Shown here in pieces: positions 22,016 to 28,114 of a stretch of DNA of 28,114 nt. The number at the start of each line of letters is the position of its first letter. Within the stretch, counting starts at the first letter, position 1. The translations under genes and the position numbers were made by a program. The notes beneath the pieces are model-generated. The model ran no database searches. It was not told where the DNA came from and saw only the letters and a list, made by a program, of their open reading frames with translations. This stretch comes from Paraglomus occultum (lineage: Eukaryota > Glomeromycota > Glomeromycetes > Paraglomerales > Paraglomeraceae). The DNA lies in assembly GCA_910592205.1 (NCBI GenBank), contig CAJVPJ010000335.1:1-28114 (forward strand), in the 5' to 3' direction.

Positions 22016-22772
22016 CTAGAGGTACTTAATCGATCTTAACAACGATTGCATCATGAACGGACTAAGATTACCTAGCCAGTAATCTTTCACCTTTTTCAGG
22101 ACACGCTCTTCACTCTCAGAATACGCCACTCCGACAACGAAATTCGGCCAGGGTTCATCCTGAAATCGTGAAAATATAAATCTTAGCTCTGAAGAGTTTA
22201 CAGCCAATAAAATAAGGTATCTGTCCATCACTCCCGTTTGGTGGTTGCTCTCGTGGTTTTGAAGGGCGAAAACATGCAACCGCTTCTTTCCCAGAATCGT
22301 CAGCGCGAGTTCTTAAGAAAAAAAAAAGATTTGTTTGATATTGCAAACATAAGGCTGACAATCAATTAATTAATATTTACGAATTGAACCGAGATTCCCG
22401 ATGCTGGCGTCAGTTCGTTTAACAGGAAGACATTTTGTCGCTATTGCCACCAATAAGAGTTTCGTGTGGCTTTGATGGAAGTTCATAAACGATGACTTTA
22501 TAATCGACCCATTCCCAATAACCACGAATGTTAAACTTGTCCGAACGCTGTTCATATTGACACCAACAGCAAGTGTGTACGGAAGTCTTGATACAAGTAC
22601 CAAAAATTAGCTTTTATCTCACTAGATCATGAAAATAGCAAGTCACCTCAAAACAAGTTAGGAAAGGGACTCACGTTGCTTCTTCCCATTTTGCTTTTGG
22701 ATTGAAGTCGCCTTTTTCCCACCACAGGGTTCGATAATAATGGTACTCTGGCATTCTTTTTTGGAACAACAT
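22016..22772 (-). CDS. Unrecognised 199-residue protein, three exons
   Basis: Exons 22772-22675, 22586-22381 and 22311-22016 join exactly in phase across introns of 88 nt (GTGAGT...ATCAAG) and 69 nt (GTAAAT...TTAAG). The total is 600 coding bases including the stop TAG at 22016-22018. The protein begins MLFQKRMPEYHYYRTLWWEK, with a beta-strand-like stretch TFVVIGNGSIIKS in the middle and SRFQDEPWPNFVVGVAYSES before a charged helix near the end. No signal peptide or membrane span is obvious. The frame is open a little way upstream of the chosen ATG, so a further 5-prime exon is possible. A good donor (CAAGTAAGT) just after the stop hints that the ancestral gene continued. I do not recognise the family. 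Confidence 0.6.
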
Positions 22773-22799
22773 CAACGGTCCGCTAAAGACTAGTTCCGG

Positions 22800-23970
22800 A
22801 AAAGATTAGAGTTACACGTACAGTACCCGGCGAAAGTAATGGAACTATGGTTAAGTAATGGCGGTGAGGATGTCGCATGATTTTTTGGGAGCAGCACAAA
22901 CGCGTTCCGAATTGAGATATAATTTTAGTCGGACAGTCAGGCGCACTTTCTTTTGACAGCCTACTTTTTTCATAATAATAAAAAGATTAAACTGTATTTG
23001 CTATTTGTACTAGTACGCTAATCTACGGTTGATCTGGCATTATTTAGGAAAATACGCTAACCATTTTTCTGAAAATTTTAAAGTCCGGCTGTATATATTA
23101 ATATATTAATATTAATATAGACGAAGACTGACTCACATTTTTCGCCTCCGCACTCGTATTCTTTTATTCCATCAAAAAAAATTTTTTCGTGTACATTTAC
23201 TCTAATACCATTTTCCTGATATTTTTTTTGCCTGAAAAAATTAACACAGTGAATGAAGGAATTACTCGCTTTCCCATGCCGGTTTGAAATTTACATCCTG
23301 TTTCTCGTACTTATTACGCTGAAATTAATTTTGCGAGCGTACCATCATTCAGTTTCTTTACTTACATAATAAAAAAATTAATTCTGCGTTTGCAAATAAA
23401 CAAACGTTGTTATTTGTATACCTTAATTATTGTCTATTACATATGTATTTAATTTTATTTTTAATTGAGAAGAGACCTGGTAATGTCTTTGTTATTACTT
23501 AATTAAAATTATCGCTTTGTGTAAAAATAATTATCTGAAATAATGTATTGAATAAGACGGCAATACCTGTATGGGTAATCAGCGTCCAAATTCGTTTGTT
23601 ATGTTTAATTGATTGAAATTGTAGTCGCTGACGATATTTTTGACTGCACAAGTTGATCATAAATCCCTGTTGTTTCAGGTTCGTTTCTATGTTATGCATC
23701 ATCAGATGCTTATGTTCGGTGTGACCTATTTAAATTTTTGTGCGCATGAATTAACGATGCAATTACTTTTTCGATTGGTCTTTGCAACATGCAACATTAC
23801 GATTTGGCTGCACGATGCATCATCGGATGTTAGCATAATACATAAACAATTTGTTCAGCAACAACCTTTTTCAATCACTGCTAAATAATTGTCGTTATCA
23901 AACTTGTCCGGATGGAATAGTGCGCTCTTGAAGTAAACGAACGTTCGTTGCTATGCTATTGACATTTAAT
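22800..23970. other. AT-rich spacer with repeat fragments
   Basis: No gene is supported. TACAGTACCCGGCGAAAGTA followed by ATGGAACT at about 22819 looks like the outer end of a Tc1/mariner-type inverted repeat without a visible partner. ATGCATCATCAGATG (23695-23709) recurs as ATGCATCATCGGATG (23815-23829) about 120 bp later. A self-complementary TA-rich tract lies at 23091-23120. Confidence 0.4.
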
Positions 23971-23973
23971 ATA

Positions 23974-25330
23974 CAGTGTGTAACAAAAAAAATTGGAAAA
24001 AATTATCGGTAATGTAAACAGCTCTAACTCACCCAATTTGGATCTAAATTGCGTCGCAAATATTTCAACCAAACGCGAAATTTTGTTTTATATATATTGA
24101 AAGTTTATTTTGGTATTATTATGTAACTCATTTCATAATTTATTTTCAAAATATCTTCTGCTGAAAAGTAAGCACAACGTCAAGCTATATTGATTACATT
24201 TTTAGAACGAGGGTGTCAATCTGCAAAAAAATTGCACATTTTGACTAAGATACCACCATCAACAATCTATTATAATATTGAAAAATTGAAAAGCATAGTG
24301 CGTAAGGGAAGTAATGGCCGACTAAAAAATTACGCGTGGCACAACACAAACCATCGGTCAGTACATTCGAAGAGACACGTCTGAGAACTTTGGCAACTAG
24401 GCTGACAGGAAAAAGTGTCACATGAAAGTTTTTGAGATATTTGAAAGATCTTGGTTACCAGAAAAGCATTCCACAGGCCACCCCTATGTTGACTGCTAAA
24501 CACAAAGAAAAGCGCGTTGAATGGGCAATCAAACATCTAAAATGACTAGTCAACACATTATTTAGTAATAAAACAGCTTTTCCACTGTTTAGAAATACAG
24601 TTTCTCGCTGGTATAAGAAAGCCCAGTCCGATGCATCCCAAAAGATAGAACGAAAATTATGGTGTGGGGTGGCTTGTATGAAAGGCAACCTCGCTGTTTT
24701 GTTTTTTTTGAAATAATGGATGCAAACTTGTATGTAGACATTATTAGAAGACATATTCCAGAGATCAACCAAATGTTGGGAGACGCTCGGCAATTTCAAC
24801 AAGACAATGATCCCAAACATACCAGCAAAATTGCCAAATCGTTTCTCAGCAATAATGTGCCCAACTTAATGGACTGGTCATCTAACAGTCCAGATCTAAA
24901 TTCAATTGAAAATTTCTGGAACATTGTCAAGACATAGACTACCCAAAAATCGTGGTAATTTGGTGCAATTTATGAAGGAAGAATGAGAAAAAATTCCTGA
25001 TATGGTTCTAATTAATTTAGTTAACTCGATGAAAATACATTGCGAGCTTGTTATTGAAAAACAGGGTGAAAGAATACCATGTTAATATATAATTAAATAA
25101 ATCCAGAAGTCTTGACCTTTTAAATGAGAGAGAATTGAGCGAAACTGAAACAGGCGATAAAATCGGGGCCTTTAACCAGAGACAGTCCGTCTATGAGGCA
25201 TTTATGCAAATGAATGTGGAGAGATAAAAAATTATTTGATTTAATAATATGCAATATTCAATTTATTCCACATTTATTTTTATTCACTGGTTGTTCTTTT
25301 GCATCAGGTTTTATTTTTTTTGTTACACAC
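23974..25330 (+). mobile_element. Tc1/mariner transposon, inactive copy
   Basis: It is flanked by TA on both sides (23972-23973 and 25331-25332). The inverted ends share GTGTGTAACA followed by an A run (left from 23976, right mirrored up to 25330). The length of about 1.36 kb is normal for the superfamily. The interior carries a broken transposase, described separately. Confidence 0.88.
24190..24936 (+). pseudogene. Tc1/mariner transposase remnant
   Basis: The N-terminal part has a helix-turn-helix-like stretch, FLERGCQSAKKLHILTKIPP followed by STIYYNIEKLKS. After frame changes and stops, FSNKTAFPLFRNTVSRWYKK lies where the first catalytic block (normally FSDE) belongs, so the first Asp is replaced by Asn (codon at 24567-24569). 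From 24656, MVWGG, QFQQDNDPKHTSK (second Asp block) and WSSNSPDLNSIENFWNI (third block with Glu) are intact. The DDE enzyme fold is recognisable, but the copy cannot be active. It lies wholly within the element's terminal repeats. Confidence 0.88.
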
Positions 25331-25803
25331 TAGAAATCGGTCAAGATGTCGTCAATAAGGTGGTCCAAGGCGTGCCAGAATATTACGTATAAGTATTTTT
25401 CTATTGCAACTAATGGACATCGTATAATTGATATGCGACTCTAATCTTTCTCAACAATTAAGTCAAATCCAACCATTCGAAGTGTTTTATCATTTATTGC
25501 GCCAAAAACCTTTCATACTTGCAACTTTACACATACATGTATTCTTTCAGTATTATTTTGTGTTTGATTGCTAATGGTGAACTGTATATGGTGAGTTCGT
25601 TCGACAGAAGTTTAGTACGCGATATCATGAGTGGACGACGGACAAACGATGCCTGATTTCTGAGAAAATTCAGAATTTTGGATGGTATTTTATACAAGCC
25701 CTATGTTGTTTGATTGCTCTTACCAGTGGAACACCAATAGGCTTTATTCTTATTGTAAAAAATGACTACGAAAGGCTATCGGTTTGAGTGTCACCTTTGC
25801 TGA

Positions 25804-26560
25804 TTGAAAATGAAGAGGGATATCAACAACACAACTGATCTACGAAGGGAGGTTCGTATACGAAAACACAGCATTATATATAACAATACACTTGACAATC
25901 ACAGTAGCATTAGCAAGTCCACCGAAAAATACGACGTTTTCAATGAATACAACGCTGTTACGAACACAAGAGAGAACAAACAGGAAACGTCGTAGTCAGA
26001 GAAGAAGATACGATGCAACTAAACTAACGAATGAGCGATTGACACTTGGAAGAATGTTCCTTTTTGGAACTTATCGATATAGACTGTTTCACGTGCCGGT
26101 TTCAGTACCAAGACACCTCTACAATCACCTTCCTCGCAAAACCCAACCTTCCCCGATATGCAAGTACATTAATTATCAGACAACGCTTGCGCCTATGTCA
26201 TCTCTCTATCTACGCTATCTCCGTCTACGTCATCATTAACAGATCCTATAGGACTTTTGTCGTTTTATCAGACTTTCCAACAAGGATAAGGCTTGCTTTG
26301 ACCCAGATAAAATAAAGGAAGATATTCAAAAATTAAAAGGATTAATTCCCCCCAAAGACAACCCAACAGTGTCATTAAGCGGAGAAACATTATCCGTAAT
26401 TCACCAAAAAATTTTTGCTAATAATGAAGTACTCTTATTAAATCGCTTGTTGGAATTGGAAAAGAAAGAATATTTGGAGAAGTTTGGTAAAGGGTTAACT
26501 AAATTAGAAAAAGAAAATGTTCACAGCCACGTACGTCTAGCGAGCCGTCGCCGCCAATAA
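25804..26560 (+). other. Tentative exons of an unrecognised plus-strand gene
   Basis: The clearest piece is the last exon, about 26250-26560. It follows a CCTATAG acceptor and is open to the TAA, with FIRLSNKDKACFDPDKIKED, SLSGETLSVIHQKIFANNEV, then LLLNRLLELEKKEYLEKFGK, a charged helical end. Upstream, a frame from ATG 25804 runs to 25995, and two overlapping frames are open across 25892-26315. They cannot be joined to the last exon with confidence. The product is unknown. Damage from the neighbouring transposon region is possible. Confidence 0.35.
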
Positions 26561-26983
26561 ACGAACGACAAACTCGCGACCAAGTGGTAACACAAATACC
26601 TGCCTTATTGTTGAGTAAAACGCCAGATACTGTTAAAAAATTATGAATATTACAATCCATGCATAACGATAAAGAGCAGATACCACCTTTTTCTTTCTTT
26701 GTAGATTGGCTATACTTGCGTTTATATTTAGTGGAAAATTAGATTAGTTATATACTGTATGTGTGTGTAAGATTAAACTTCTATTTAAAATAATTGCCAT
26801 ATCGTCACGTTCAGATGTCGCCTAGCATATTCACATTTCACGCTTATTTTCTATACTGAGTCGAGATCGTGTTTTTTATTTTAGGTAAATGCTTCGACAT
26901 TTTTTGAAATTATTTTTATTTTTGACTTGCAACGATATTTAATATTAAATTAATAAACAAAACAATTTTCAATTGTACTAATA

Positions 26984-27160
26984 CAAGTGGCTCTCGATAT
27001 AAGAAAGTAATCGGGACCCATAGTAAAAAATTTTAGAATCCTTCTTATACCGAGAGTTTATTTTAAATAGAAATGATTTTATATAGACTGTTTTTCAGCT
27101 CAACTTTCTTATATCAAATTTTAATTAGTGTTTTTTATATCGAGAGCTTCTTATCACTTG
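26984..27160. mobile_element. Short MITE, pogo/Tigger-like ends
   Basis: It is flanked by TA. The left end CAAGTGGCTCTCGATATAAG and the mirrored right end CAAGTGATAAGAAGCTCTCG, continuing ATATAA, match except for a 7-base insertion. Another inverted copy of the CTCTCGATATAAGAA motif lies inside at about 27042-27058. TA target, length (177 bp) and the CTCGATATAA...CGGGACC style of end suggest the pogo/Tigger branch of Tc1/mariner; that assignment is inferred. Confidence 0.65.
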
Positions 27161-27234
27161 TAATATGAATGACGTTATTAATTGATTATGTTATACCCAA
27201 ATATTATTATTATAACATGTGCATTTTAAATTTA

Positions 27235-27400
27235 GGAAAGGCGTTACTGGTCTTGAATGTAATACAAAAGGGAGAATTTTTCATATTGTGCAAGTAACAG
27301 GAATTCAAAATATAATTGCGATTGTAAATGAAGTAATCACTATGAAAATGACTGGTACCAGAACAACCGGTGACTGTATGGAAGGTGTAACTATATAGGA
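27235..27400 (+). other. Open exon-like segment
   Basis: After a TTTAAATTTAG acceptor the frame runs GVTGLECNTKGRIFHIVQVT and onward to a TAG near 27400, with a possible donor GGAAG/GTGTAA at about 27381. No family was recognised and no partner exon was found. Confidence 0.2.
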
Positions 27401-27623
27401 GATGATTATAGGGTAGAAGTAGGAGGTTGACAGTATATCCAATCATACAGAAAAGTTCACGACATGAATTGATAATGGTCATCATATATCAAACAAATTT
27501 TTATATAACTGACTTGTTCCAGAAAAACCATCTCCAAAGTTAACCTTATCTATTACTATCAGTACTAGTACAGCTTCCCTTCTCTTGTGCTACAGCCAAC
27601 TAGCAAAACGATGTAACACAAAA

Positions 27624-28114
27624 TGAGAAATAACGTTACAGCATTTATGGAAGAGAATTTTCTATTAGCATCAGAGTCTCTTAATAATACAGCAATGGAC
27701 GATTTAGTTCAATCCAGTTATGTGGATGGATACACCAAACTGAAATGGATACCTTACGAGAAAATCACCGACGTAAAACCTACTCAAATTGATAACGTTT
27801 ACTGCGCTATTCGCAAACGTAATGATGATGAGACGATAACGCTGGTATTACTTGGAAGTAGCGAAGAATGTACAGCAACATTCGTGAGTGAGTTTGCTAG
27901 GATATACTCACTCCCAACACACAAGCATAACAGTTACGTTACTCAGTTCAGAAGATACTCCGTATGGCTTAGTGAACGCAACTACTACCGCATAAAGGGG
28001 TTTACCAAGCATGACGATAACTATTACATGGTTGCTGATAAACGCTTTTACCATTGTTATTCTCTTTATGGCTTCTGCTCCACATGTGGAATACTCCGAT
28101 GTAGTCCCGTGTGG
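27624..28114 (+). CDS. Kinase-like protein N-terminus with zinc ribbon, cut by window end
   Basis: The ATG at 27624 opens a frame of 163 codons to the window edge with no stop and no intron. YTKLKWIPYEKITDVKP near residue 38 resembles the (L/I)EWIPY start of kinase N-lobes in mycorrhizal fungal TKL kinases. TITLVLLGSSEECTATFVSE follows where the lysine strand and helix C should lie, and YYRIKGFTKHDDNYYMVADK matches the strand 4-5 region. The glycine loop is not recognisable and no clear strand-3 lysine is seen, so this N-lobe looks degenerate. YGFCSTCGILRCSPVW at the edge begins a CxxC zinc-ribbon of the type placed before kinase domains in these proteins. A complete kinase domain probably follows outside the window. 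Confidence 0.6.

Noticed and set aside
23640-23888. 82-codon plus-strand frame in the AT-rich spacer
   Set aside because: No recognisable motif or splice partner; contains a short direct repeat; more likely chance.
24455-24820. 121-codon minus-strand frame inside the transposon
   Set aside because: Antisense to the transposase remnant.

Overview
The window is AT-rich eukaryotic nuclear DNA with short GT-AG introns. The best organism guess is an arbuscular mycorrhizal fungus (Glomeromycotina). This is an inference: the largest gene joins TKL-type kinase and pseudokinase domains, a helical linker and a Sel1-like tail, an architecture strongly expanded in that group, and a second kinase-like gene of the same style enters at the right edge. 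Transposon debris and decayed genes also fit those repeat-rich genomes.

Layout. 1-3950 is mostly non-coding, with a solo transposon end at about 647 and a palindrome at 2162-2216. 3953-5026 (+) is a decayed DEAH-box RNA helicase. It converges on a decayed AAA ATPase at 4985-5900 (-). 6140-7552 (-) is an intact six-exon gene for an unrecognised two-span membrane protein with a Pro/Arg-rich tail built from tandemly duplicated exons; a cluster of CGTCA boxes and an E-box lies upstream. 9677-11830 (-) holds exons of an unrecognised gene whose last exon has a one-base frame break.

11841-15292 (+) is an eight-exon gene for a protein of about 955 residues: active-looking kinase, four-helix-like linker, pseudokinase, Sel1-like tail. 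Every splice junction is in phase, and one base is missing in an A7 run of exon 6. 16171-17284 carries two tiny divergent genes, both modelled with introns of only 27-28 nt. Around and to the right of them lie two members of a foldback/MITE family, a 12-bp minisatellite (18532-18670) and unrecognised minus-strand exons (19648-21810). A clean three-exon gene of unknown function sits at 22016-22772 (-).

23974-25330 is a dead Tc1/mariner transposon. 25804-26560 holds tentative exons, 26984-27160 is a pogo/Tigger-like MITE, and 27624-28114 is the start of a kinase-like gene cut by the window edge.

No operon-like or obviously cooperating set of genes is visible. The most notable objects are the kinase/pseudokinase/Sel1 protein, which is a candidate signalling or cell-death protein, and the gene growing by in-phase exon duplication. 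All gene models were spliced by eye from sequence alone.
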